64,000 nucleotides of DNA, taken from contig CM030704.1 in assembly GCA_017979445.1 (NCBI GenBank), forward strand, positions 16,227,658-16,291,657. The letters are read 5' to 3'. Positions 23,619 to 35,340 of this stretch are shown here, piece after piece; the stretch's first letter is position 1; every line of letters starts with the position of its first letter. Source of the stretch: Akebia trifoliata. Lineage: Eukaryota; Streptophyta; Magnoliopsida; Ranunculales; Lardizabalaceae. Below the pieces are notes generated by a model that saw only the letters and a list, made by a program, of their open reading frames with translations, made no database searches and was not told the DNA's origin. Made by a program: the position numbers and the translations under genes.

Positions 23619-24153
23619 TATCTACAAGTTCAACCGATCCATATGTTGATCCATAAGATCCATTTACCAATTGGGCTAATTTGTTTAACTTGATATTGAT
23701 CAGTATGTCTCATCAATTAAATCTATTGGGCTGGACCGATATTACGGGTTCTATTGGAATTGTATGGATCGGTCCACCCACTTACCTTTTGGTTGGATTA
23801 AATAAAGTAACCCGGGAACACCCATAATAAGTTCAGTCGTGACCTATAGGGAGGTTTCTAGACTCTAAGTTCACTACGTGCAATGCAATTTATCTTACCA
23901 CCCCTGCCCAAGTACACCTATATACCTCTCGAGCATGCTCAATCAGACGGTACGTGGTGACTTGGTTTGATATACCGTATAGGTGATAATCTAAGACTTT
24001 AACTCAATTCTCTAAAGCCAAAAGTAACCAGTTTAATCCCCAGATCAGAGGTGGCGCGCGATGCTTAAGCAAAGACACTCTTAAATCACCATTTTTCTAG
24101 AATAGACGTAGTCTATCCTCCTAGTACCCTAGTACATCGGAGCTGGATCTCGC
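23619..24153 (-). mobile_element. Leader fragment of an A/C/D-family element
   Basis: Homologous and co-oriented with 14760-15255 of C (for example CCCGGGAACACCCATA, CTATATACCTCTCGAGC, TAGAATAGACGTAGTC). It is what B and D appear to have inserted into. The break at GGATCTCGC/TGAAAG occurs where C and D continue GGATCTCGCTTAGGCACTG, which places D's insertion point exactly; the expected left duplication is CTCGC (24149-24153). Confidence 0.8.
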
Positions 24154-25662
24154 TGAAAGTGCCTTTAATCCGTGGGGTATGCGGATCCGCTTTTGATTTT
24201 CGAGATTTGGGAGTCTCACCTAGTTATTACGGTCTAGGAACCGAATATCGACTCGAAACGAATAAAAACAACTAATCTACTTAAAAAATACTAAGTCCGG
24301 GGATCACGTTACAGGGTTGGAAGGTGTTAGGCACCAACCCCGCCCACCAAACATCGGTTTCTACTAATTCCCAAATAAAACTACATTGCTAAAAAGACAT
24401 AAATAATAAAAAATAAAATAAAAATATTTACTTTTACAAACGCAACGGTTTTGATTCCCTCAGATCTGACGGAGAGATCCCTTGATTATGATTCTTTGCT
24501 TCGTTTCCGTCACTGGATACGCTTCTGATCTTCTAAGATGAAGTATCTTCTTCTTAAATCTCTGAGTTTTCTGATTGTTTTTTTATATGGATTTTTAGAT
24601 ATTTTAGAAGGGTTTCTAGATGTTTTTTGAGTAAGAGTTGGGGTATGGATGTTAGGTAAGGAGTTAGGACTTCAAAATTAGGATTTATGGGAGGCTAGGA
24701 AAGCTTTTTGACCTACTTTTCTTAGGATTTATTTTTTCATCCGAAAATAGGTTGTAGGGACCCCTATTTATAGATATTTTTAGATATTTTTTAGATAGAG
24801 TTAATGTTAGATTAAAATTATTTTAAATAAAGTTAGTATTTAATTAGAATTATAAAGTTAGTGTTAGAGTTTAATTAGAATTGTTTTAAATAGAGTTAAA
24901 GTAAGATTAAATTGTTTTAAATAGAGTTATAGTTTAATTAAAATTGTTTTAAGGTTTTGACTTTTAGTCTCACTTGATTGACTTGTTTATGATTTTGACT
25001 TGAGTCTTATTTGATTAACTTGAATTTTAATTAGGATTTCACTTTACATTAATTAATGTTTTAATTATTAATTTAAAAAATTTTAATTATTAAAATTATA
25101 AAATTATCATTTTGCCCTCGGAAATGACTTTTTGCGTTTTAAATCATTTTTTAATGTTCCATGATGTTTTGGAATCGATTTTTCGTAAGGAATTCAATGG
25201 GAATATTGGTTTTTGTCATTTATAAAAAAATTTGTGCGAAATGGTCGTGAATTTTATTAGGGGTATTTTCGTAATTTTATTGAATTTTGTGAAAATTGAC
25301 GAAATGGTTTATTTGATTTTGATTTGTTATTTTATATTTTTGAAAGGATTTTCCTAAGCATATTATACGCTCTAGGGATATTTTGATGTTAGGGGTATTT
25401 TGATAATTTGATCATTTTTTAGTGATTTTTATCGTGAAGCTTATTTTTGTCTATAAGATGATAATTTCTAGGCTTTTAGGATTATATTTTTTTACCATAG
25501 CGTACTTTTTACAGGTTTGTTAGTTTGAGATACCTCATCCGAATTTCTGAAACAAATCTAGCAACAAAATATAGCAATGGAATAATCATCCATCATTGGG
25601 AACCGTTGCAATCAGGTTGATGAGTTGATTAATCAAGCGAATGCAAAAATGGGGTGTCTACA
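24154..25662 (-). repeat. 3' LTR of element D (1,509 bp)
   Basis: TGAAAGTGCC...GGGGTGTCTACA, then ATCTGTAG-adjacent polypurine tract (GATGCCCCTCTTTGG, 25663-25677). TATA-like CTATAAATAG (minus) at about 24764-24773. Shorter than the C LTRs through loss around 25020. Confidence 0.9.
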
Positions 25663-25677
25663 GATGCCCCTCTTTGG

Positions 25678-28600
25678 TAGAGGGTTGAAGCAAACTAGAT
25701 AGCAAATCTATTTGGTAGATAGTGCGATATCAAAATGTCAAAGCTAGTGACAGTTCATTTTACAGCCTGATTTAACAATTTGTCGAGGTGTTCGGATCCT
25801 TGAGGGTAAAATTCTTCTCAAACTAAAAGGTTGTCAGATCCTCGAGCTTAAACTCTCACTAACGATGTCAGATCCTCGAATTTTAAAAAATTCTTCCTGA
25901 CTAATGCAAAAGTGCACGTGTGTGCAATGGTGTGATGCTTACTGAGTACAAATGTGTCAGGTCTTAGAGATCTTCTCTCACTGACAATAATGATTCAAAA
26001 TTGAAATGTGTTTTAGCAACGAAAGCAATCATGGCAAGGTTGAACAATGAGGTAATTGGATTCATAACATTGTATGAACTTCGTTAAATCCTATTTGAAA
26101 TTCTTTTTTAAAGTTCGAAAAAGTTTGAGTCTCGTTTATCGGACTCGAGCCTATTGTAACTACGCTTCTCAGGCTAAGGAACTTAAATAATCTTGTTAAT
26201 TCATTCTATGATTCAAGAAAATTGGAGTCTCGTTTCTCGGATTCGAACTTATTAGAGCCACACTTTTCCAGTTAAGATTTACATGAACTTAAACAATCCT
26301 GTTAATTCATTCTATGATTCAAAAAAAAGTTTGAGTCTCGTTTCTCGGACTCGAACTTACTAAGCCACGTTTCTCGGACTTAGATTTATAGGAACTTAAA
26401 CAATCCTATTAATTATTTCTATGATTCAAAAAAAGTTGGAGTCTCGTTTCTCGGACTCGAACATACTAAGCTACGTTTCTCGAGCTTAGATTTATAGGAA
26501 CTTAAATAATCTTATTAATTCATTCTATGATTAAAAAAAAGTTGGAGTCTCGTTTCTCGGACTCGAACTCACTAAGCCACGTTTCTCAAGCTCAGATTTA
26601 TAGGAACTAAAACAATCCTATTAATTCATTATATGATTCAAAATCGAGCTCAGAGTTTGAAAGATCGGGCCTTTATTGGCTTATCATGCATCTGGATTCA
26701 TAATTATCATTGGACTTCATCGGACTTTTAAGCTTTTGTAAGATTTTCTTTTTATCATGTGATCAAGAATAAAAACTTTTGAATCATAGTTATTCTAAAA
26801 AATGCCCCTAGTTTCAAGGTTGGCTTACAACTGGAACTTGACTATGAAATTGATGAAATGGATTGCACTTGAAAATATGAACGAGCAACTATGAACTCTG
26901 ATATATGACAGACATAAGAATCGACATTCCTTTAAATTTTCAAGACTCTTAAGATTATCATATGAACAATAAGGGATTGATCATTTTCTTTCGAATTTCT
27001 TTTGAAAAATGCTTGAGCTAGACTTAAAAAATCTTGATAATTAATGGAATAGAAGATCTCTCTTCAAAGTAGTCGATGGTTCTACATTTTCTTTGACGAA
27101 CACTTGAACAAGTAAACATACTCCTAAATATTCTACAATGTTCAAAATGACTTCTGAGTTTCTTCGACTTCAACATTGTTTTTATCGAATGTTGTGGCTT
27201 GAATGGTTCTGCATTTCCTAGTTTATGCATAAGCTTTCTTCTGAATTTTTCTTTTTGATAAGACATTTCCTTTAATTTGATAATGCCCTAATTTTTGCCT
27301 AGATCGCCTCTTCAGGTTTTCAATCTAACGGGCTTTATTTTTCTTTTTCTAAAGATACTCTAATTTTTGCCTAGGTTACCTTTTTAGATTTTCAACCTAG
27401 CAGGCTTTTTTTTGGTCATGCCCTAACTTTTGCCTAAGTCACATTTCCAGGTTTTCGACTTAGCGGGCTTATCTTTTTTCTCGATGATCTTGAATATTCA
27501 ACTCATCAGCATTCATGAGCCTTAATAGGTGAGCTTAGGACATAGTTTAGAAAGAAATGGTAAAAGGCTCGACTTCCCAAAATGCCCTAGTTTGATATTC
27601 TCTCTTTTCTATCAATTATTTTATTTTTTTCTAAATGCCCCTAGTTTGGCATTCTTTTCTTTTTCTCAATTTTTTTTATTCTTTTTTCTAAGGCTCCTAG
27701 TTTGACATTCTTTTCTTTTGAACCTTTCAATAGGGGATTTTCCTTTTAGATGACACTTTTCTTAATAGAATACACATATTCTTTGTGTAACCAGGCCTGA
27801 AGTAACTTCTCAGGTTGCCTACGTTCCCCAAATATTTCTTTTTTTCTTTTGGGATCAGGTCAAAACGTAGTTCATATTAAGATTCCCTCCCAAGGTTGAT
27901 CGGTGTGATTTAGAAAGAAAAGACTATTGATTCTTTTTTTTTAAGGTTGCGAGGGGTTAAAGAAGGTTATCTTTTTCTTCGTAAGACAGGAAAATAGTTC
28001 GATCAAAGAAGGCCTCCTTTGGTGAAATACTACTTGATTTAGTCAAGGTTTTAGAAACTTGATGTCTTGATGGCTCTGTCGAGTAAAGTCTTCTTTTGTG
28101 AATGAGAAATCTTCAATCTTCTTCTAAGAAAGTGTAACCTTAAATCTTCTTCTACAAAATTGAGTGCGATTGAGTTCTTTGTATTTAACTGTTCAACTTT
28201 TCTAGAACTTCCAGAAAATCTTTCATTCTTTTGTGAATGAGAACTCTCTCTCTCAAGTGAAAAACATGAGAGATCCCTTCTTGTGGGTCTTAACATCTTT
28301 GTCGATAGTTTCATTCACATCATTCTTGACTGATAAACTTCGATTTTGAAGTTCACCCTCGACTTTATGTCTTGATTTATTCTGGTGCAATCTATTCTGA
28401 TAAGACCATGCAGGAATATTGTTGAATTTCTCAAGTAAATTTATTATTCTCTCATGTTCCCTTGAGAATAATGTATCACCAATTTACACTTCTTGAGTGT
28501 AGTATTTAATTCCAATATTTATTAAATTTGATTAGTGAACTCTAAGTCAATCCTCATGTTAGATATTATGTTCAAATCATTATTACACGCATGATAATCA

Positions 28601-28740
28601 GAAGCTTCTATATTTTATTAGAATTGAAAAGTATAGATTGACAAACTCGACTAAAACTTGAAACTTGAAGAAAGACTAACGTAACTGAAACAACTAACTG
28701 AATTTAAAGACTGACAAAAACTGGATTGAAACTCAAAGAA
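25678..28740 (-). other. Element D 3' UTR
   Basis: Parallels 10408-12936 of C. Includes the tandem array at 26100-26640 and the shared GTTGCCTACG block near 27815. The 80- and 87-codon frames at 27024 and 28051 lie in sequence that is non-coding in C and are not called. Confidence 0.7.
26100..26640 (-). repeat. Tandem repeat, ~105-110 bp unit, element D 3' UTR
   Basis: Five units of GGAGTCTCGTTTCTCGGACT, then AAGCCACGTTTCTCGG, then TTTATAGGAACTTAAACAAT and CATTCTATGATTCAAAA. Longer unit than the C array because each carries a second 'CACGTTTCTC' half. Confidence 0.88.
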
Positions 28741-29419
28741 AACTAGGGACAATTATCTACAAAGAGAGAAGGTTCTTCTGGGTGGATGGCCTACTTGGAC
28801 TTGACATTGGTACTTTGACTAGACGACTCTTTTGAAGGACCCAAAATGACACAGATGAGGGTTTAAAACGTTTAGGGGCACCTAAGATTAACCATCGATT
28901 CTGAAGGTTTGACTCTTAACCACATAATTAAAATTTGATATAAATTAACCATCCGATGGGAAATATCGAATCCAAATACACTATAAGTTTATATTGACCA
29001 AGAATGTGAGAAAGATTAGTCACAGATTTACCCCTGATTAGGATAGAACCTTTGATCATACCAATTAATTTGACCCTAAGATCGAATCTTTTTGGTATAA
29101 AATAGTCTGAATCTTTAAAAGTAAAACCAATTAGTTCAACCGGTTTGATGTTGATCAGTTTGATACATTTATTGATTGAGCCAAATGATTTATATTTTAC
29201 ACATTGGGTCAGATCGATATTGCGGGTCTAGTTTGAACGGTCTGGATTGGTTCGCCCACTTACCTGTTGGTTGGATTGATAGCAACTTGGGAACATCCAT
29301 AGTCGATTCGAGTCATAACCTATAGGAAGGATCCTAGACTCTAAGTTTACTACATGCAATGCAATTTATCTGGCCATCCTTACCCAAGTACACCTATATA
29401 CCTCTCGATACGTGGTAAC
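28741..29419 (-). other. Element D leader, proximal part (gag deletion point)
   Basis: Joins 3' UTR-type sequence to leader sequence where C carries gag. From about 28840 it follows the C leader (from about 14450) closely. No gene. Confidence 0.65.
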
Positions 29420-31286
29420 TGTTAATTCCATATTTTGTCAATTACAAGACATATGTTGAGTGTCGGATCGATCTACCATTGAAGACTAATGAAGACTCCG
29501 GTAAAGCTTCTCAATCGCACGTGGCTCAACAAAAACCTCAATTGTGTGTACAAGAAGCCCAAAAGGTAATGAGACCACCCAAGACCATTTTCCAACATTT
29601 AGATGAATGATAGGTCGACCCATAATTAATAGGGAAACTCGTTCTTCGACCTATTCTATCATCGGACTTTTCGGGAACCAAATGGCCATAGAGGGGACAT
29701 TAAAGTTTTGACCACCCTAAACCCATTTTCTATCCTTGGTGCTTTATATGTGTCATTATATAGGTAAATACCTAGCACACCTTTGAACCGTTTCAGCACC
29801 AACCTTCCCGATAGCTCGATTTGACCCAAAAAGGTAAAAAGGCTTTTTCGAGAATCGAAAATGGCTACAGAGGGGACATTAACGATTTAATCATCCTAAT
29901 CCCATTTTCTGACCTTGGTGTTTTTAAGGTAGTATTATATAGATAATATCTAGTACACCTTCGAACCGTTTCTGCACCGGCCTTCCCGAAAGTCCAATTT
30001 GATCCAAAAAGGTAAAAAGGGTATTTTGGTCATTTCACTCATTATTCTTAGATCTAACCCTTTGTTTCAATTTGGGGATGTTCTATATAGTAAGATCTAT
30101 CTCCTCCCCGAACGGCATGCAAAATGGCCTTACCGTTTGGAAGTTATGGCCAAAATACTCCTCCAATGGCATTTCTGTAATTTTCACGGTAGCACTGTTC
30201 ATTAGGCACGGTAGCACCGGCAGCAACTACCATTTGAGCATGATAGAACACTGTTGGAGCACGGTTCCACCGAAAGAGCCATTGGAACTTCGAAAATGAC
30301 TTTAAAAAGGCATTTTTGGCTCATTTCTCTTATGGTTCTAGCCCTAGAGAAAGCTCACACTTCATATTTACATCCCCTTGCTCTCTCTAAGCTTGAATAG
30401 GCTACATACTTAGTTGAACAACCTTAATCTAAGTTTATTCAATGGTGAACCTCTTCATGTAACCACACCCTTGCTTGTGCACACATTGGTGAACCCAAAA
30501 GGAAGCTTGAAGCATCTCTTTGAAGCAAGGAGTACAACAAGATGAAGATATCACTCTCAAGGACATGAAAGAACTCAACGCTACATCGTGGTAGATCGAT
30601 CCATTGAGTCGAGTCCTTGTGAGTATGATTTGTTGTTGTTAGATTTCTATTTTTCTACAACCAAAAAGGAGTTTCTTGGTTTCATCCTAAAACCAAGCTC
30701 TTGAGAAGAGTTGAGGACTCTACTCATGAGAACAAGGTTCTAAGTTTTCCAAAGAACAAAACTTAGTGTTTGGATGAGGTGGTACCTCATTTGAACAAAT
30801 CGGTTTGGGGATTCTACCGATAGAAAAATCCCATTTCGAGAGAAAGTCATTTTCTCGATCTTAAGGTTTAGAATTTGTCCTAGGCTTAAAAAATTCTGTG
30901 TAAGGTTTCGGGGTGAACCATAAACCTCCATTTTGATAGTGGAACCCAAGACCCAAGAGTAGGGTACTTGGTAGTGGATGTAGGCAAGTTGCCGAACCAC
31001 TATAAATCGTGTGTTTCCTTTACGATTATGCTCTAAGCGTTAATTTATATGAATGCAACTACTTGCTCATCAAATGCTTGATAAAATACTTATCTTGTGA
31101 TGTATGATGTATGATGTAGGCTTTAGCTCATAAGATATTATTCTTGTACATCTCTAAGTTGTATACATTTTAGTATAATCGAGAAAGTTGAAACTTCGTG
31201 GGGTGTTTTGTAGACTTAAATTTTAATTAACCTATTCACCCCCCCTCTAGGTTTAGACACGGTACAAAGCCCGTAATTTCAGTAAC
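29415..31286. mobile_element. Solo LTR (29420-31281) with GTAAC duplications
   Basis: GTAAC at 29415-29419 and 31282-31286 flank a 1,862-bp TG...CA unit (TGTTAATTCCATATTTTGTC to CCCGTAATTTCA). Without it the D leader matches C directly across the joint. No internal coding region, PBS or PPT, so it is best read as a solo LTR. ATTCACCCCCCCTCTAGG near its right end is typical of Ty1/copia (SIRE-like) LTRs, a tentative family call. It contains a ~180-bp internal duplication (about 29680-30000). Short frames at 29999-30299 and 30740-31000 are not genes. Confidence 0.85.
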
Positions 31287-32230
31287 TTGGTTGATATACC
31301 GTATAAATGATAATCTAAGACTTAAACTAACTTCTCTGAAGTCAAAAGCAGTCAGTTTAAACCCCAAATCAGAGGTGGTGCACAGTGCTTGAGCAAAAGC
31401 ACTCTTAAATCACCTTTTTTCTAGAATAGATGTAGTCTATCCTCCTACTACCGTAGTACATCGGAGCAGGATCTCGCTTAGGCACTGATTTTGACCAAGA
31501 AGTGCAATTGATGTACTAATATTATCTTTGATATACCTATAGGTACGAGTCAAGAGTTGTAGCTTTCATAAATGGTTTGGCATCTCACGAGGGGACCGAC
31601 CACGTACTAGTACTACGTTGGCAATCGGGACATGTAACTGTACGATTTATTATAGGTCAAAGGCTCAGGTCGCTCCAGCCTGGGTGCATCGATATACCTT
31701 TCAGAGTCACCTGATCAAATGGTACTGATGCCCCAGTTTTATATACCCTAAGGTACGTGACTGGAGTTGTAATTTTCATGAATGACGTCGCATCTCCAAA
31801 GAGACCGGGCCACACACCAGTGCCACGTTGGCTATATAGGACATGCAAGAATGCAAAGCAATAAACGTTCCAGTGGTGTGTGCAAAACAGGGGGGGTGTG
31901 ATCGAGGCCTTTTCCAAACAAATGGGCCCATGGGGCAGATCAAATCATCACAATTAATCTCACATTAATACTAATCAAAGTATACAAAGTTCCTCGAGAT
32001 CATAATCAAATCAAGTACATCAAAATATATCTAAAGAAGTTATATCATGTTAAATGAGCATAAATCATAGCACAAGAATAATCAATCAGATGACAAGAAT
32101 TTTTTCAAAAAAAGAATAAATCAAAGAAAAAATTTTATTTCTGAGATTCAATCAAAAATCACTTTGAGTGGCCCTAAACAGATCGAGATTCTCAAAGAAT
32201 ATTAAATTGAGGATATAATGATAGATGCTA
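31287..32230 (-). other. Element D leader, distal part
   Basis: Matches 15075-16020 of C, including the 86-codon frame annotated below. Otherwise AT-rich non-coding DNA. Confidence 0.65.
31657..31917 (-). CDS. Small leader open frame of element D, conserved in C
   Basis: 86 codons, the counterpart of 15438-15698, sharing ITTPVTYLRVYKTG and MHPGWSDLSL at the same positions. Unknown function; could be a chance-preserved frame, since D has lost gag and pol. Confidence 0.35.
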   Translation of the reverse strand: MEKASITPPLFCTHHWNVYCFAFLHVLYSQRGTGVWPGLFGDATSFMKITTPVTYLRVYKTGASVPFDQVTLKGISMHPGWSDLSL

Positions 32231-33000
32231 AGATAAAGAGTGATGATTTTTTTTAAATGTTTTTTTATTTAAAGAAATAATGAAAAATTGAATTCAGTTT
32301 TAAAAAAAATTTCCCCTTTTTTTAAAAAGAAAAATCGAATATTGTTTAAAGTAAAAATTTTGAAACAAAGAAATTTTTTTTTATAAATGTTTTTTTTTTC
32401 TTTTTTTTAATGTTTTTTTTTTAAAGAATTTTTAAATTTTTTTTTAACAATTTTTTTTATAAAAGTTTTTTTTTATTTTAATTTTGTTAAAAACGTTTTT
32501 TTTTTTAATTTTTTAAAAAAAAATTTTAAACTGTTTTTTTTTTATGTTCTTTTTTAACTTTATTTTTTTTTTAATTTTTTTAATTTTTTGAAACATTTTC
32601 TTTTTTGTTTTTAAAGTTTCTTTTTTAATTTTTTTTAACATTTTTTTTTTAAATTTTTAATTTTTTAAACATTTTTAAAAAAAAAAAATTAATTTTTTTA
32701 ACTTTTTTATTTTATTTTTTTAAACGTTTTTTAATTTTTTTTAAAACGTTTTCTTCTTTTTTTAAACGTTTTTTTAACGGTTTTTTTTAAACGTTTTATA
32801 TTTTTATTTATTTTTTAAACGTTTTTTTTTAAGTTTATTTCTTTTTAAATTTTTTTTAAAACGTTTTTTTTTAAACGATTTTTTTAAAACTTTTATTTAT
32901 TTATTTATTTATTTATTTATTTTTTAATTTTAAAAAAAAAACGTTTTCTTCTCTCTTTTTTTTAACATTTTTTTAATATTTTTTTTTCTTTTTTTTATAA
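32230..33000. repeat. T-rich low-complexity block with AAACGTTT motifs
   Basis: About 770 bp consisting almost wholly of T-runs with interspersed A-runs and recurrent AAACGTTTTT / AACGTTTTTT islands, and a (TTTA)n stretch near 32900. The matching part of C (16020-16110) is only about 90 bp long. Confidence 0.92.
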
Positions 33001-33420
33001 TAAAAAAAACTAACATCACCTCATATCTCATCAATCGTATGCCAACAACATCAATCTATTTTGTCTCATTATTTTCTTTTGAAAATTCTTAGATTATTTT
33101 AGAGTCTCAACCCTTTGACTGGGACCACAAAAATTAAGTATCCAAGAATATCATATCCAAACTTTTACTGCTAACATTATCCCATCCTCAATTCATATGT
33201 CAATTTGAATATTTCATTATTTAGGGATCATCAAAAAGTGACTCTAAATTGGATAAAAAATAAATAAAATAATACTCAAAATTCACATAAACGATCCACA
33301 ATCAACTCACAATAAAAATAATAATAAATAAATTAATTAATTAATTAAATTAAATAAAAAAAACTAGGTCATTTTGGCAATACTCCCATATTTGGGGCTT
33401 TTCAAGTCTGATCCTCAATG
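33001..33420 (-). other. Element D leader next to PBS
   Basis: AT-rich; TTCATATGTCAATTTGAAT and AAAAAGTGACTCTAAATTGG are shared with element E (35398-35460). No gene. Confidence 0.65.
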
Positions 33421-33440
33421 GTCCCCAGTGGAGTCGCCAC

Positions 33441-33714
33441 TGAAAGCGCCCTCGATCCGAGGGGTGTGCAGATCCGCTTTTGATTTTCGAGGTTTGGGAG
33501 TCGCCACCTAGTTATTACGGTCTACGAACCGAATATCGACTCGAAACGGATAAAAATAACTAATCTACTTAAAAAAATACTAAGTCCAGGGATTACGTTA
33601 CGGGGTTTGAAGGTGTTAAGCACCAACCCTGCCCAGCAAACGTCGGTCTCTACTAATTTTCAAATAAAACTACATTGCTAAAAAGACCTAAATAATAAAA
33701 AATAAAATAAAAAT
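33441..33714 (-). repeat. 5' LTR of element D, truncated after 274 bp
   Basis: Follows the D 3' LTR from TGAAAGCGCC to the AAATAATAAAAAATAAAATA run, then departs abruptly at about 33714. Confidence 0.85.
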
Positions 33715-35340
33715 ATTGTTTACATGGGGATTGGTGCGTTACAAGTAAATTGGTATGTTAATAACAACTCCTAAAGGCTTTCATCAATAAACTTCTTGCC
33801 CCTCTTTTTATTTTTATATTATATATATATAGATGGATAGATATTTTTGAGAGATCATACTTAACAATTTCTTAAAAAAAATCATCAAATCATGACCACT
33901 CACGTGTTCATGATAGTCTTGTGATTTTGCTTCCCCCACGTTTCAAAGGGATGTAATTCATTTGATCTTAACTCATCAATAGCGAAAAAGACATTAAAAA
34001 ATCTTTTGGAGAATCATGAAGAACCGAAAGAAAAATGTTTTTAAAAAAATCGTTAGAATTTGGGTTGTCTCATAGTAATTTTACTCATCATGGGTTCATA
34101 CTAACTCAGTTTGGTTGGATTTGAGGTGATTCAGTCAGAGTACGCTTCGGAGGCACTACTGCGAATCGACTCGAAAATTCAGATTATTCAACTTAGAAAT
34201 TCAGTTAAGTCTGACCAATATCCTCGCCCAGAAATCTATCATCTTCAAGCACCTATTTCTCAACAATAAGAAATTGATCGAACAATTTATCAACTTGATA
34301 AATATCAATCTAATGTGCAATACGTCCATGGAGCTTTAGGCTACCTCTTCAAAGCCCCATTCCATCATCGCTGTTGTCCATGGCTGCTACATCGTCATTA
34401 AATAACCATCTCGAGGCATCATGATGGGTTCCTTAATCTAAGGGTTAAAGGTCTTCTTATTGAAGAACTACATCTGTGGCAATTAAGATCCATGTTGTTC
34501 TCTTTCACAGTAAAAAAACTAGATCACAGTTGAAGAATGGAGATACACCTCAGCTGTAAGGTATCATTTATGTAAGGATTGGATTTTCATCAAAGCCGCT
34601 TGTTGTGTGTTTGAGTTGAACAGCACCCTAAGTTTCAAGTTCAGCAACGAATCAAACAGAGACAATTCCATAGAAAACGTAAGGTTTAACAAAGATTGAA
34701 GAGGAAATCTGTGGAGATGAAGCTTGCTTGGAATATCCTTGAAGGAAATAGAACCAACGGTTGGGATTTGGTAGTTTAGTTCTTTGATTCGCAATTTGAG
34801 AACCAAAATCGAAGATATGAAATTGAAAAGAGCAGAGAGAAAAAGAGAGAGAGAGAGAGATGAAAGAGGAAGGAGAGATAGAGAAAGAGAGAGAGAGGGA
34901 GAGAAATGTCTCTCTCCGTTTGCTATTTTTCATCCTCTTCTTTGTGGAGAAGAAGGTAGAAAACAGCATAAATGGATTTTTGCTAACGGCACACCAAGCA
35001 AAAAAAACTTTTTTAATTTTTTTCTGATTTTTTTTCTTGGAATCATCTCCTCATCACGAACAACATTAAAAAAGGTAATTTTTTCGTTTATTAGCGCATC
35101 ACTCACAATTGAGAAGAAGATGACAAATAAAAAATTATTTTCTACTAACGTAACACCATGCAGAAGAATACTTTTTTTTCACAATTTTTTTGCAATTTTT
35201 TTTCTTGGAATTCTCTCTTCATCACAAACAACATTAAAAAAGGAAATTTTTTTATTTCTTAACGCATCACTCACAAGTAATTTATTTTCACAACTTATCA
35301 CTCATGCATATTAACGTGTTAAAAAAAATTCATACAAGAT
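33715..35340. other. Unassigned island between elements D and E
   Basis: No similarity to the neighbouring retroelements that I can see. Contains a GA-rich run (about 34840-34910) and two diverged copies of a ~165-bp segment (about 35010-35110 and 35190-35275), each with TCATCACRAACAACATTAAA followed by GCATCACTCACAA. Open frames here (34564-34806, 34652-34969, 34784-35314) follow low-complexity sequence and carry no domain. Could be old unique DNA or another element's interior. Confidence 0.5.

Larger units (their letters stand above)
24154..33714 (-). mobile_element. Element D: gag-less LTR retrotransposon, 5' LTR truncated
   Basis: 3' LTR (24154-25662), 3' UTR, leader, PBS (33421-33439) and the first 274 bp of the 5' LTR. 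Over its length it aligns with C, but the segment holding gag in C (12937-14430) is reduced to about 100 bp (28741-28835). It has no open pol either. It also carries a solo LTR (29420-31281) and a ~750-bp T-rich block that C lacks. This is a LARD-like copy. Confidence 0.85.

Noticed and set aside
29999..30299. Two overlapping frames of 68 and 75 codons
   Set aside because: Lie inside the solo LTR and have no coding motif.
34652..35314. Frames of 105 and 176 codons
   Set aside because: Made of GA/CT microsatellite and T-rich duplicated sequence, no domain, overlapping on both strands.
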